Origin: CAVSJR01 sp963728285
GTDB lineage: Bacteria; Actinomycetota; UBA4738; HRBIN12
Direction of reading: 5' to 3'
Length of the DNA: 64,000 bases
NCBI GenBank assembly: GCA_963728285.1
Contig: CAVSJR010000001.1
Location: 620,001-684,000, forward strand
The number at the start of each line of letters is the position of its first letter. Positions within the stretch are counted from its first letter, which is position 1. This document shows positions 1-8,888 of this stretch, piece by piece. Both the position numbers and the translations under genes were made by a program. The notes under the pieces were generated by a model. The model saw only the letters and a program-made list of their open reading frames with translations. It had not been told where the DNA came from and ran no database searches.

Positions 1-322
1 CGCGCCCGTCTTCCTCGAGGCGGATGACCCACAGGTTGTGATAGGTGCGCGGCTTCCCGTCGACGTAGTCGGTCCATCCGCGAACGAACGCGAGCCCGCC
101 CACGATCGCCATCGGCTCGTAGCGAAACGTCCACGTGCCCGGCTCGTCGGCGATCTCGGTCCACCCCGCCACGATCGCATCCCGGCCGGCGAAGGGCTCA
201 CTGTACGGCGCCGTGTGGTAGGTCGCGTCGTCGGTGAACAGCGCCGCGATATCGGCGGGATCGTTCGTGGTCCATGCGTGGACGTAGCCGTCCATCCAGC
301 GTTCCACGTCGTCCAGGTTCAT
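1..322 (-). CDS. SnoaL/NTF2-like protein, 3' end cut by window edge
   Basis: The reading frame starts at an ATG and runs off the left edge of the window, leaving about 107 residues. The visible protein begins MNLDDVERWMDGYVHAW and contains FTDDATYHTAPY and EPGTWTFRYEP, the pattern of small cone-shaped NTF2/SnoaL-like proteins. It is a tandem paralogue of the next gene upstream: both share WMDGY, the FTDDA block and the EIADEPGTWTFRYEP segment. The gap between the two is 14 bases, so they are probably co-transcribed as the last genes of the haem operon. The substrate cannot be read from the sequence, because this fold serves as enzyme, binding protein or orphan domain. Confidence 0.75.
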   Translation of the reverse strand, partial: MNLDDVERWMDGYVHAWTTNDPADIAALFTDDATYHTAPYSEPFAGRDAIVAGWTEIADEPGTWTFRYEPMAIVGGLAFVRGWTDYVDGKPRTYHNLWVIRLEEDGR

Positions 323-336
323 TCGCGCTCCCCCGT

Positions 337-732
337 TCACGGCCGCGACTCGTGCTTCTCGTACCACTCGGTGAACTCCGAACAACGGCCGTCGCCTGCG
401 AACCGAATCACGAAGAGGTTCTCATAGCTTCCCGGCGGGTCCCGATCATAGATCGTCCGGGCTCGGACGAAGCCGAGGTCATCCGCGAGGGCGAGCGGCT
501 CGTACCGGAACGTCCACGTCCCGGGCTCGTCGGCGATCTCGGCCCATCTCGCGGCGATCTCGTCCGGGCCCACCCACGGATCGGCCGTGGGCACGACGTA
601 GTAGCGGGCGTCGTCGGTGAACAGCGAGCGGATCTCATCCGGGGCGTTCGACGACCATGCGGCCACGTAGCCGTCCATCCATCGAGCGACGCCGGCGAGA
701 TCCATGCCGGCGGCGTGCGGGCGGGTGGTCAC
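337..732 (-). CDS. SnoaL/NTF2-like protein
   Basis: The 131-residue product is a complete single-domain NTF2/SnoaL-like protein. Key segments are WMDGYVAAW near the start, FTDDARYYVV and the EPGTWTFRYEPL strand, and it ends in a charged tail (EKHESRP). The GTG start is chosen because it overlaps the TGA stop of the upstream pterin dehydratase in a GTGA arrangement. An ATG nine codons further in is an alternative. It is the duplicated partner of the truncated gene at the window edge. Its function is unknown. Its place behind the haem genes and the pterin dehydratase suggests co-expression but does not prove a shared pathway. Confidence 0.75.
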   Translation of the reverse strand: MTTRPHAAGMDLAGVARWMDGYVAAWSSNAPDEIRSLFTDDARYYVVPTADPWVGPDEIAARWAEIADEPGTWTFRYEPLALADDLGFVRARTIYDRDPPGSYENLFVIRFAGDGRCSEFTEWYEKHESRP

Positions 733-1073
733 GCCTCGGTCGCGGGCAGCGCCCGGTCGGCCTTCGCGGCGAAGACGAAATCGCTCTCGGTCAGCCCGTC
801 GATCTTGTGCGTCCAGATCGTGAGCCCGACCTTGCCCCAGGCGAGGGTGATGTCCGGATGGTGCCGCTGTTCCTCGGCGAGCGCTCCGACGCGATTGGTG
901 AAGTCCAGGGCGTCTCGGAAGTTCTTGAATCGATAGTCCTTCTGGAGATGGTGGCCGTCGACGACCCGCCACTCCCCTCCGAGCGCGTCCAGGAGGCCAT
1001 CGAGCTCCTCCCCCTCGAGCGGCGGAACGCCGCCCTTGCACGGGACGCACTCCAACGATGCGAGATCGGTCAT
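729..1073 (-). CDS. 4a-hydroxytetrahydrobiopterin (pterin carbinolamine) dehydratase
   Basis: This 114-residue protein has the usual size of the PCD/DCoH family. The family signature EEQRHHPDI is present with the two catalytic histidines, followed by the WGKVGLTIWTHKIDGLT segment of the core sheet. Family members dehydrate 4a-hydroxy-tetrahydropterins, recycling pterin cofactors. Many bacterial members have no adjacent aromatic hydroxylase, and none is seen here. The gene starts 52 bases after hemQ and its stop overlaps the following SnoaL gene, so it looks like part of the haem transcript. A N-terminal Cys pair (CVPCKGG) is present, as in many bacterial homologues. Confidence 0.85.
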   Translation of the reverse strand: MTDLASLECVPCKGGVPPLEGEELDGLLDALGGEWRVVDGHHLQKDYRFKNFRDALDFTNRVGALAEEQRHHPDITLAWGKVGLTIWTHKIDGLTESDFVFAAKADRALPATEA

Positions 1074-1125
1074 GCCTCCATCCTCCGCGGGGCCCGAGAG
1101 GGCGTCAACACGGCCCGGATGCCGC

Positions 1126-1803
1126 TCAGACGGCGTCCCCGAGCGCGGCGCGGACATCCTTGCGGATCCCCGTGACGAACGGGACCTCCTCCTTCGTGTA
1201 GCGTCGCGCCCCGGCATCCCTCAGCCGTCGGATGCACTCGACCAGGCGATCCGCGTCGTCGGCCTCGAAGGCGAGGATCCACTCCCAGTCGCCGAGCCCG
1301 AACGCGCTGGTCGTGTTGGCCAGCACGTCGGGGTACTCCCGCCCCATGACCCCGTGTTCGGCCAGCAACCGGCCGCGTTCCTCCCGGGGAAGCAGGTACC
1401 ACTCCGGCGTCCTGACGAACGGATAGACGCAGAGGACCGTCTTCGGGGGCTCTCCCTTCACGAAGGCGGGAGCGTGATCGGCCGTGAACTCGGCCGGCTT
1501 CACGACGCCCATGAACGTCCACCGCGGCTCCAGGAGATGGCCCGCCCTGGTGCGTCGAAGCTCCGCGTACGCCCGCTGGATGTCCTCGGCGGTGTCCGCG
1601 ACGAGCCACCACATGAGATCCGCATCGGCCCGGAACCCGACCGTCGAGTACGTGCCCCTGACGCGCAGGCGGCCCTCCGACTCCCAGGCCTTGAAGAGGT
1701 TCTCGAGCTCCTGCCCCGCGTCGTCGAGTTCCGCCCCGGTCAGCTCCCGGAGGGCCGCGGTGGCGCGAAACACCGGGTACAGCGTGTACGTGGTCTCGCT
1801 CAT
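1126..1803 (-). CDS. hemQ: Coproheme decarboxylase HemQ
   Basis: The 225-residue protein belongs to the chlorite-dismutase-like HemQ family. HemQ uses hydrogen peroxide to decarboxylate coproheme to protoheme, the last step of the coproporphyrin-dependent pathway. The MGREYPDV segment carries the conserved tyrosine that forms the reaction radical, and GLGDWEWILAFEADD is the matching C-terminal strand. Its ATG overlaps the TGA of hemG (ATGA), so the two are probably translationally coupled. Its place after hemE, hemH and hemG completes the whole route from uroporphyrinogen III to haem, except for the steps before hemE. Confidence 0.93.
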   Translation of the reverse strand: MSETTYTLYPVFRATAALRELTGAELDDAGQELENLFKAWESEGRLRVRGTYSTVGFRADADLMWWLVADTAEDIQRAYAELRRTRAGHLLEPRWTFMGVVKPAEFTADHAPAFVKGEPPKTVLCVYPFVRTPEWYLLPREERGRLLAEHGVMGREYPDVLANTTSAFGLGDWEWILAFEADDADRLVECIRRLRDAGARRYTKEEVPFVTGIRKDVRAALGDAV

Positions 1804-3213
1804 CGAACCGTCTCCTTCTCCGCAGGGCGGCCAGAGGCGTGTCGCAGCACAGCCTCGGCCGTCTCGTTGGCGTCCCGGACGCAATCGGGGATGCCGACCC
1901 CGGCGAACGCCGAGCCGGTCACGAAGATACCGCCGGGCAGCCGGTCTCTGATCGCGCGAACGCGGTCGACGTGCCCGACCTCGTATTGCGGCATGGCGCG
2001 CCGCCACCGATACACGGCCGATGCCTCCGGACGTCGCGGGAGGGGAAGCACGGCGGATACGTGGCGAGCAACGGCGTCGACGATGTCCTCGTCCGCCGCC
2101 TCGACGACCTCCTCGAAGCCGGCGCCCCCCACGTAGCAGCGCAACACGGCCCTCGACCCATAGGCCTCCGAAGGCCACTTGCGCGACAGCCACGTGCATG
2201 CGGTCATCGGGGCTCGTCCCGCGGGGACGACGAAGCCGCTGCCGTCCGGAAGCGCCTCGGCCGTGCCCTCCGGATAGACCAGGAACACGACGCCCGTGGA
2301 CGCGTAGGGGATCTCCGCCAGTCCCGCGGACGAGGCCGGCGCGATCCCGCCGAGCAGCCGCGCGGACTCGAATGCGGGCGCCGCGAGCACCACGGCGTCC
2401 GCGTCGATCGCGCCGCCGGTGGTCCGCACGACCCAGGCGTGGCCGCGCCGGTCGAGCGATGCCGCGGGGTCGTCGAGCAGCAGCCGTTCGCGTCCGGTCG
2501 CCGCGGCGAGCGCCTCGGTGAGGCGAGGCATGCCCCCGCCCAGCCTCAGGAACATGGGCCGTGGCCCGGCGTCCGCCGACGCCCGCCGGGCCGCCTGCGA
2601 GCCGCGCACAAGGCTTCCCTGCGTTCGCTCCCAGGTCGCGAGCTCCGGAAACGTCGCTCGCACGCTCAGCCGGTCGACGTCCCCGGCGAACAGTCCCGCC
2701 AACAGCGGGGCGACCGCGAGCTCCGTCGCCTCGTCGCCCACGCGACGGCGCAGGAGACTGCCCAACGATTCGTCGGCGTCGTCCTTTCTCGGTTTGCGGA
2801 TCAGATCCCGCAGGGCGCGAACCCGTCCTCTCCGGGACACGCCGGGCCAGCGAACGACCTCGCCGACGTCGGGCGGGATGCCGAACGCCGCGTCGCGAGG
2901 AAATCGCACCAGCCCGTCGTCGGTCCAGAGGAAGGACCCGCTCGATCCCGGGGGGGTGCAGCTCCTTCGACAGCCCGAGCTCGCGGCACAGCTCGACGGC
3001 CCACGGCTTTCGCGCGAGGAACGAGTCCGCGCCCGCCTCCAACGTCAGGCCGCCGACCTCGATCGACCGGAGCTTTCCCCCGACTCGATGGTCTGCCTCG
3101 ACGACGGTCACGTGAGGCCTCCCGCGATCGCCCGGTCGCGTGAGCCGATACGCGACGGTCATCCCCGCGACGCCGCCTCCGACGACGACGACCCGTGCGT
3201 GGCCGGCGTCCAT
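1800..3213 (-). CDS. hemY: Coproporphyrinogen III oxidase (HemG/HemY type, CgoX), frameshifted
   Basis: The product is the FAD enzyme that oxidises coproporphyrinogen III to coproporphyrin III. The N-terminus has the dinucleotide-binding signature VVVVGGGVAGMTVAYRL and then EADHRVGGKL. The central part contains FPRDAAFGIPPD, and the C-terminus has the GSAFAGVGIPDCVRD flavin-binding block. The frame breaks about 87 codons in, at a run of seven Gs (2950-2956). Removing one G restores LHPPGSSGSFLWTDDGLVRF and a protein of about 470 residues, the normal family length. I read this as a homopolymer sequencing error rather than gene loss, because the rest of the gene is well conserved. It lies six bases after hemH and overlaps hemQ. 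Confidence 0.88.
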
Positions 3214-3219
3214 CGGTGC

Positions 3220-4215
3220 TCAGTCCCCCTCGCGACCGGTGGGGGGCGCCGAGGAGACGTGATCGCGCACGACGCCGGCGAGCGCCTCGATGAACCGCGG
3301 GTCCGCGTTCGGCATCTCCGTCCGAACGAACCGCATGCCTTCCCGGTCCGCGATCTCCTGCGCCTCCACGTCGAGGTCGTAGAGCACCTCGAGATGGTCC
3401 GCGACGAATCCCGCGGAGCACACGAGGACCGCCCGATGCCCGGCGCGGCCCGCCTCCCTGATGGCGTCCTCGATGGGCGGCCCCCACCATGGGTCGGACG
3501 TTCGGCCGGCGCTCTGCCACGCGACGCCGTAGCTGCCGATGTTCAGCGCGGCCGCCACGAGGTCCGCGGTCTCCCGCAGCTGCGCGTCGTACGCGCACCG
3601 CTTTCGGCACGAGCTCGCGTCGCAGCGCAGACACCGCTGCGATCCGTCGCCGAGCGTCCGCACCGGCAGGCTGTGGGCGGAGAAGAGGACGTGGACGCCC
3701 TCGCGCTCGTCGTCGCTCAATCGGTCGAGCGCATGTGAGACCCGGGAGGCGAGGAAGTCCACGAACCGGGGGTGCCCGTACCATTGGCGGACGAAGCTGA
3801 ACGCGGGGCCGCCATCCTCGCGAACGGCGGACTCCACCCGCCGAATGTAGGTCTCAACCGACATGCCCGACCAATGCGGCGCCATCACGATCGCCACGGC
3901 CCGCCGGATCCCGTCCTCGCGCATGCGTGCGACGCCCTCCGGGATGAAGGGCGGGGAGTGCTTCATCCCCAGGTAGGGACGATAGTCGCCTCCTCCCTGC
4001 TCGGTGAGCGCATGGGCCAGCCCCTCCGCCTGCATCCGCGTCGTGTCGAGGAGCGGGAAGCGGTTTCCGATGGCCGCGTAGCGCTGCTTCAGCTCCTCGA
4101 GGTGCTCGGGCGATGGGGCGCGCCCTCCTCGGATATCGGTGTAGTAGCGCTCGATATCGGCGGGGCCATCGGCCGTGCCGTAGGCCATGACGAGCAGGCC
4201 GATCGGCTCGCTCAT
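3220..4215 (-). CDS. hemH: Coproporphyrin ferrochelatase
   Basis: This 331-residue ferrochelatase inserts ferrous iron into coproporphyrin III. The SAHSLP motif with the active-site histidine is present (LFSAHSLPVRT). The acidic segment FVADHLEVLYDLDVE carries the conserved glutamate. Between them lies a cysteine cluster, CLRCDASSCRKRC. Internal cysteines of this type bind a [2Fe-2S] cluster in several bacterial ferrochelatases, notably actinobacterial and myxococcal ones. The ATG overlaps the stop of hemE (ATGA). With HemQ encoded next door, the substrate is expected to be coproporphyrin, not protoporphyrin. Confidence 0.93.
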   Translation of the reverse strand: MSEPIGLLVMAYGTADGPADIERYYTDIRGGRAPSPEHLEELKQRYAAIGNRFPLLDTTRMQAEGLAHALTEQGGGDYRPYLGMKHSPPFIPEGVARMREDGIRRAVAIVMAPHWSGMSVETYIRRVESAVREDGGPAFSFVRQWYGHPRFVDFLASRVSHALDRLSDDEREGVHVLFSAHSLPVRTLGDGSQRCLRCDASSCRKRCAYDAQLRETADLVAAALNIGSYGVAWQSAGRTSDPWWGPPIEDAIREAGRAGHRAVLVCSAGFVADHLEVLYDLDVEAQEIADREGMRFVRTEMPNADPRFIEALAGVVRDHVSSAPPTGREGD

Positions 4216-5309
4216 CGGCTCGTCCGCCTGGCTGGTGGCCGGGTGGACGCGCCGAGCACCGCATCCGCCTGCCCGCGGCCGGTGCGCTCGTGCACGAGGT
4301 CGACGAGCCGAGCGAGCGTCGCCGGCGGCGTCGCCGGGAGCACGCCGTGACCGAGATTGAAGATGTGGCCGGACCGTCCGTCGGCCCCCTCGAGGACGTC
4401 CAGCGCCCTGGCCTCCACCACCTCCCACGGAGCGAGACAGGCGACCGGGTCGAGATTCCCCTGGATCGCGGCGTCGGTCCCGACTCGCTCCCACGCGAGA
4501 TCGAGCGGCGTCCGCCAATCGACGCCGATCACGTCGCCGCCCGCGCGGCGCATGAGCGGCAGCAGCTCACCGGTCCCGACCCCGAAGTGAATGGCCGGCA
4601 CGCCGAGGTCGCCCAGGGAATCGAAGATCGTCCGCATCGTGGGAGCCACGTGCCGCTCGTAGTCCTCCGGCGACAGCGCTCCGGCCCAGCTGTCGAAGAC
4701 CTGGATCGCCTGGACGCCGGCCTCGACCTGCGCGCGAAGATGCGTCGTCGCCATCTCCCCGAGCGCCTCCATCAGCGCGGCCCACGTTCGAGGCTCCGTG
4801 AGCATGAGGGTCTTCGCACGGACGTGGGATCGCGACGGCCCTCCCTCGATGAGGTAGCTGGCCAGCGTGAACGGAGCACCGGCGAACCCGATCAGCGGGA
4901 CGGAGAGCTCCTTGCGCAACAGGCGCACGGCCTCGAGCACGTGGGGGACGTCGGCCTCCGGCTCCAGCGGGCGGAGGCGATCGAGATCGGACCGTGAGCG
5001 AAACGGGGTCGCGACCACCGGCCCGACCCCGCTCTCGATTCGAACGTCGACGCCGATGCCCGCGAGGGGCACCATGATGTCGGAGAACAGAATCGCGGCG
5101 TCCAGATCCATCCTGCGAAGCGGCTGAAGCGTCGCCTCCACCACGAGATCCGGCTCCCGACAGGCCTCGAGGATGTCGCGTGTCCCCCGAAGCTCGCGAT
5201 ACTCCGGCAGGTAGCGACCGGCCTGGCGCATGAACCACACGGGGGTGCAATCCACGGGCTCGCGCCGGCAGGCGCGCAGGAACCGGTCGTTCGTGAGGGG
5301 CCGCGTCAC
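4212..5309 (-). CDS. hemE: Uroporphyrinogen III decarboxylase
   Basis: The 365-residue protein converts uroporphyrinogen III to coproporphyrinogen III, the branch point between haem and siroheme. It has the family signature PVWFMRQAGRYLPEYRELR near the N-terminus with the substrate-binding arginines, and ILFSDIMVP with the catalytic aspartate. It also has GFAGAPFTLASYLIEGG and the C-terminal FNLGHGVLP. It is the first gene of the minus-strand haem operon. It starts at GTG, only six bases after a possible -10 hexamer, so it may be translated from a leaderless mRNA. The siroheme genes near 60 kb use the same substrate. Confidence 0.94.
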   Translation of the reverse strand: MTRPLTNDRFLRACRREPVDCTPVWFMRQAGRYLPEYRELRGTRDILEACREPDLVVEATLQPLRRMDLDAAILFSDIMVPLAGIGVDVRIESGVGPVVATPFRSRSDLDRLRPLEPEADVPHVLEAVRLLRKELSVPLIGFAGAPFTLASYLIEGGPSRSHVRAKTLMLTEPRTWAALMEALGEMATTHLRAQVEAGVQAIQVFDSWAGALSPEDYERHVAPTMRTIFDSLGDLGVPAIHFGVGTGELLPLMRRAGGDVIGVDWRTPLDLAWERVGTDAAIQGNLDPVACLAPWEVVEARALDVLEGADGRSGHIFNLGHGVLPATPPATLARLVDLVHERTGRGQADAVLGASTRPPARRTSR

Positions 5310-5315
5310 GGTGCA

Positions 5316-5321
5316 AGGATA
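5316..5321 (-). promoter_or_regulatory. Candidate -10 element of the haem operon (leaderless hemE)
   Basis: On the minus strand the hexamer TATCCT is followed by six bases and then the GTG start of hemE. That spacing would place the transcription start on or next to the start codon. No convincing -35 box or Shine-Dalgarno sequence is seen. The same TAxxxT-N6-GTG geometry occurs at hisG. Confidence 0.35.
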
Positions 5322-5369
5322 CGGGCGCGGAGGCAGGCGTCGGTCGGCGACCCTACGCGATGGGAGCGG

Positions 5370-5810
5370 TCAGGCGGGTGCGGTGCCGGGCGTGGGACGG
5401 CCGAAGAGGGCGTCGAGCGACAGGTCCCATCCCTCGCCCGTCCGCGTGATGAGGACCGAACGAAGGGCGTCCAGCAGCTCCTCCATCTCGAACGGCTTGG
5501 CCACGAACGCGGCCGCCCCCATCTCCCGCGCTCGCCGGCGATCCCTATGGGTCGTCCTGGCGGAGCACACGACGACCGGCGGAGCGCTCCGGCCCGACCC
5601 GAGCTCGGCGAGGACCGCCCAGCCGTCGAGCACCGGCAGCATCAGGTCGAGCACGACGACGTCCGGCTTCTCGGCGAGGATTCGCCGGATGGCCGTTCCT
5701 CCGTCGGCCGCGAGGGACGTCTCGAACCCGACGATCTCGAGATTCATCCTCATCATGAGGAGCGCGTCCGGATCGTCTTCGACGATCACGACCCGCGGCT
5801 TGCGCGCCAT
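5370..5810 (-). CDS. Single-domain response regulator
   Basis: This 146-residue protein is a receiver domain with a short C-terminal tail and no DNA-binding or enzymatic output domain. The acidic pair is in VVIVEDDPDAL, the phospho-acceptor aspartate in VVVLDLMLPVLDGW, the switch Ser/Thr in VVCSART, and the conserved lysine in FVAKPFE. It lies four bases downstream of the histidine kinase gene on the same strand, so the two form a cognate pair, with the regulator acting through protein-protein contacts. The DGWAVL/LDLMLP wording resembles the two other stand-alone receivers near 22-23.7 kb. Confidence 0.85.
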   Translation of the reverse strand: MARKPRVVIVEDDPDALLMMRMNLEIVGFETSLAADGGTAIRRILAEKPDVVVLDLMLPVLDGWAVLAELGSGRSAPPVVVCSARTTHRDRRRAREMGAAAFVAKPFEMEELLDALRSVLITRTGEGWDLSLDALFGRPTPGTAPA

Positions 5811-5813
5811 CGC

Positions 5814-7388
5814 CTAGACCGCCGCCGGCTCGGATTGGACTCCCAGCAGCGGGAGCGTCACGCGGAACGCCGCCCCGCCCCCCGGAGCGTCCTCGATCCA
5901 CACGCGCCCGCCGAACGCGGCGACGAGGCCTCGGACGATGGGGAGCCCGAGGCCGAGGCCCGGCTGGCTATCGATTCGGCGCACCCGGTGGAACTGCTCG
6001 AAGACCCTGTCGCGTTCATCCGGCGGCACGCCGTCCCCGCGGTCGATGACCGAGAGCACCGCCTGGGTCACGCCACGCTCGACCCGAACGGTGATCGGCG
6101 GGGCCCCGTACTTCATCGCGTTGTCGATGAGGTTGTCCAGCACATGGCGCATCGAGTCCGCGTCGGCGAGGACCTCGACCGGCTCGTCGGGGACCTCGAC
6201 GGTCATTCGCCTGCCGGCGCCCTCGTAGTAATCCATGGCGACCGAGCGCGTGAGCCCGGCGAGATCGACCTCCTGCGGCTCCGACGGCTTGCCGTCCTGG
6301 TCGAGCTTGGACGCGGTGAGCAGCTCCTCCACCATCGTGGAGAGTTGACGAGCCTGGCGCTCGATGATGCCGACCACCTCCGGATGCTCGGCCAGCCGCT
6401 CGGGTCGCTGGGCGGCCTGCGCGGCCGCGAGGATGGACGTGAGCGGCGTCCGGAGCTCATGGCTCACGCGCGTGACGAATTCGGTCTTCAGCAGGTCGAG
6501 CTCGAGGAGCTCGGCGACGTGTGAGCGCTCCGCCTCGAAGAGCCGAGCGTTCGTGATCGCGCTCGACGCCTGCTCGGCGAACAGGCTGAGCGCGCGAAGG
6601 TCGTACTCATTGAACTCCCGAGCGATGTCGGCGTTGACGTTCAGGACCCCGAGCAGCTCCTCCCGATGGATGAGCGGCGCGCTCATCGCACTCCGCACCT
6701 CTTGCGCCTTGGGTTGCAGACCGGGGAACTCCTCCACGCGGGGGACGCCGTTGATGAGGTGCGCGTCCCGCCAGACCGCGACCTTGCCGGCGATGCCCTC
6801 GCCCACCGTCACCCGACTCTCGAGCGCCTCGTCGTTCCCGATGACGCTCGCGGCGACGAGCTCGTCTCCCTCCAGCAGCATGATGGACCCGCTCCGGGCC
6901 TGCAGGAGATCCACGGCTCCACGGAGGATGACCTCGAGCACCGAGGCGAGCTCGAGGACGGAGTTCATCGCCTTGCCTGCGTCGAGGAGCAGCGACACCT
7001 CGTGCAGGCGGTTGGAGAACGCGCTCGTGAGCACCCGTTCGTCGACGAGGAGCCGCGAGAGCCTTCGAAGGTGAAGCTCCTTCTCGATCGCGTACGCGCA
7101 GAACCCGATCGCGACGAGCACGACGCCGAACCGAAGCGCTCGGGGCGTGATCAGCTCGGGCAGCGAGGCGACCGGCATCCAGGCCAGCAGCGCGATCCCG
7201 CCGCTGACGAGGACGAGGATGATCGTCGTGATGATCCACAGCTGCATTCGCCGCCGCTCGACGGACTCGAGCGACGGCGAGCGGAAGTCGCGCAGGCCCA
7301 CGACCCGCGCCTCGCGACGGATCCGCTCGGACGCGGAGGTCGGCGGGCGATCGCTGGTGCTCACGAAGTCGGTATCGGCCCTGCTCAA
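5814..7388 (-). CDS. Membrane GAF-domain sensor histidine kinase
   Basis: The 524-residue kinase has an N-terminal cytoplasmic stretch and two hydrophobic helices at about residues 48-70 and 83-102. A GAF domain follows (about 125-280, with GEGIAGKVAVWRDAHLINGVPR), then a HisKA dimerisation domain with the phospho-accepting H in RVSHELRTPLTSI. It ends in a HATPase_c domain with N-box DNLIDNAMKYG, G1 box IDRGDGVPP and G2 box GLGLGLPIVRGL. The two helices have almost no extracellular loop, so signal input is more likely through GAF or the membrane. The response regulator immediately downstream is its probable partner. GTG start. Confidence 0.88.
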   Translation of the reverse strand: MSRADTDFVSTSDRPPTSASERIRREARVVGLRDFRSPSLESVERRRMQLWIITTIILVLVSGGIALLAWMPVASLPELITPRALRFGVVLVAIGFCAYAIEKELHLRRLSRLLVDERVLTSAFSNRLHEVSLLLDAGKAMNSVLELASVLEVILRGAVDLLQARSGSIMLLEGDELVAASVIGNDEALESRVTVGEGIAGKVAVWRDAHLINGVPRVEEFPGLQPKAQEVRSAMSAPLIHREELLGVLNVNADIAREFNEYDLRALSLFAEQASSAITNARLFEAERSHVAELLELDLLKTEFVTRVSHELRTPLTSILAAAQAAQRPERLAEHPEVVGIIERQARQLSTMVEELLTASKLDQDGKPSEPQEVDLAGLTRSVAMDYYEGAGRRMTVEVPDEPVEVLADADSMRHVLDNLIDNAMKYGAPPITVRVERGVTQAVLSVIDRGDGVPPDERDRVFEQFHRVRRIDSQPGLGLGLPIVRGLVAAFGGRVWIEDAPGGGAAFRVTLPLLGVQSEPAAV

Positions 7389-7408
7389 CCGCGGCTTGAG
7401 CCCGGGTA

Positions 7409-7567
7409 CTACGCCGTTCGGGCCTTCGCGGTCCCGTAGAGGAGATCGCTCCCTGCGGAGCGCACATCCGCCTCCCAGCCGAGCCCGTCGAGCTTCGCCC
7501 CCAGCTCCTCGGGGTCATAGAAGACCTTGACGATGGTGTAGTCGCGGCCGCGGAGCCGTCTCCGATC
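7409..7567 (-). pseudogene. Remnant C-terminus of a class I SAM methyltransferase
   Basis: About 50 codons read RRRLRGRDYTIVKVFYDP, then LGWEADVRSAGSDLLYGTAKA and a stop. This resembles the C-terminal strands of small class I methyltransferases that end in a GWxxDVxxxGxxLLYG pattern. Upstream on the same strand there is no SAM-binding motif and no plausible start; the divergent antiporter gene begins only about 70 bases away. It is therefore a truncated remnant, or the 3' end of a gene lost by rearrangement. The family call rests on pattern memory of the tail alone. Confidence 0.45.
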
Positions 7568-7640
7568 GACTCCCCGCGACCAGGGGCTTTCCACGGATTC
7601 CGCGCACCTCTGCGCACGTGCACGCACCTGTGCTCTCCTG

Positions 7641-8888
7641 ATGCGGGACGGTGACCGGGTGCCTTCCCGGTCGGACGCGAGGGCGCGAGAGGTGCAGGAA
7701 CACAGCAGCGAACTCCTGAAGACGATCGCGATCGCCCTTCCCGCCGCCTTCGTCGGCGGGATCGCGGCGAAGTGGCTGCGCCTGCCCACGCTCGTCGGAT
7801 ACCTGCTCGCGGGCGTCGCGGTCGGGCCGTTCACGCCGGGACTCGTCGCCAACAGCGGGGTGGCCCTCGAGCTCGCGGAGATCGGGGTCGTGTTGCTGAT
7901 GTTCGGCGTCGGGCTTCACTTCAGCATCGGCGATCTCGTCGCCGTGCGAAGAATCGCGGTACCGGGCGCCCTGGGGCAGATCGTCGTCGCAACCGCGCTG
8001 GGAGTCCTGGTCGGGTCGCTGGCCGGCTGGTCGCTCGGCGAGGGGCTCGTCCTCGGCCTCGCGATCTCGGTCGCGAGCACGGTGGTGCTGCTTCGAGCGC
8101 TCGAACAGCGGGAGCTGCTGAGCAGCGAACCGGGTCGCGTGGCCATCGGGTGGCTCATCGTCGAGGACGTCTTCACCGTCGTCGCGCTGGTCGTGCTCCC
8201 GACGCTCGCCCCCGGGGGCACGGACGGCGGCCCCTTCGACGTTGCGGGAGACGTCGGGATCGCGGTCGCGAAGGCCGCCGCCCTGACCGCGCTCATGCTG
8301 ATCGCCGGAGCGCGATTCCTTCCATGGCTGCTGTCCCGCGTGGAACGGGAGGGCTCACGGGAGTTGTTCACCCTCGCCGTCCTCTCCGTGGCGCTTGGGA
8401 TCGCCTTCGCGGCCAGCGAGGTCTTCGGGGTGTCGTTCGCGCTCGGCGCCTTCCTGGCGGGCGCCGTGCTGAGCAGCTCCCATCTCAGCGACCGGGCGGC
8501 CGCCGAGGTGCTCCCCTTGAGCGATGCGTTCGGCGTCCTGTTCTTCGTCGCCGTCGGGATGCTGCTCGACCCCGAGATCCTGCTGGATGCCCCGCTCGAG
8601 GTCGCCGCCGTCGTCGTCATCGTGGTGGTGGCCAAGTTCGCCACCGCGATCGGGCTGGTCCGGCTGCTGGGCGGGCCGACGCGAACCGGGGCACTCGTCG
8701 GCGCCGGACTCGCCCAGATCGGAGAGTTCTCGTTCATCGTGGCGACGACCGCGGTCGGCGTGGGCCTCCTCTCCGCCCGCGGCTTCCAGCTGATCGTCGC
8801 GGCCGCCCTGCTCTCGATCGCGCTCAACCCAGTGGCCTACGGGGTCGCGAGGTTCATCGATCGGCGAGACGCGGGCCGGCGATCCTGA
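7641..8888 (+). CDS. CPA2-family cation/proton antiporter membrane protein (KefB/YbaL-like)
   Basis: The 415-residue protein is almost entirely hydrophobic, with about 11-12 predicted membrane helices. It carries hallmarks of the CPA2 Na+/K+:H+ antiporter fold: LPTLVGYLLAGVAVGPFTPG, then LAEIGVVLLMFGVGLHFS, ISVASTVVLLRALEQR and IGWLIVEDVFTVVALV with the ion-path acidic residues. Relatives such as YbaL and KefB usually continue into a cytosolic TrkA-N (RCK) domain. Here the protein stops shortly after the last helix (FIDRRDAGRRS), so the regulatory domain is absent. The ATG used is the first in frame; a GTG 17 codons later (VQEHSSELLK) is an alternative start. Confidence 0.85.
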   Translation: MRDGDRVPSRSDARAREVQEHSSELLKTIAIALPAAFVGGIAAKWLRLPTLVGYLLAGVAVGPFTPGLVANSGVALELAEIGVVLLMFGVGLHFSIGDLVAVRRIAVPGALGQIVVATALGVLVGSLAGWSLGEGLVLGLAISVASTVVLLRALEQRELLSSEPGRVAIGWLIVEDVFTVVALVVLPTLAPGGTDGGPFDVAGDVGIAVAKAAALTALMLIAGARFLPWLLSRVEREGSRELFTLAVLSVALGIAFAASEVFGVSFALGAFLAGAVLSSSHLSDRAAAEVLPLSDAFGVLFFVAVGMLLDPEILLDAPLEVAAVVVIVVVAKFATAIGLVRLLGGPTRTGALVGAGLAQIGEFSFIVATTAVGVGLLSARGFQLIVAAALLSIALNPVAYGVARFIDRRDAGRRS

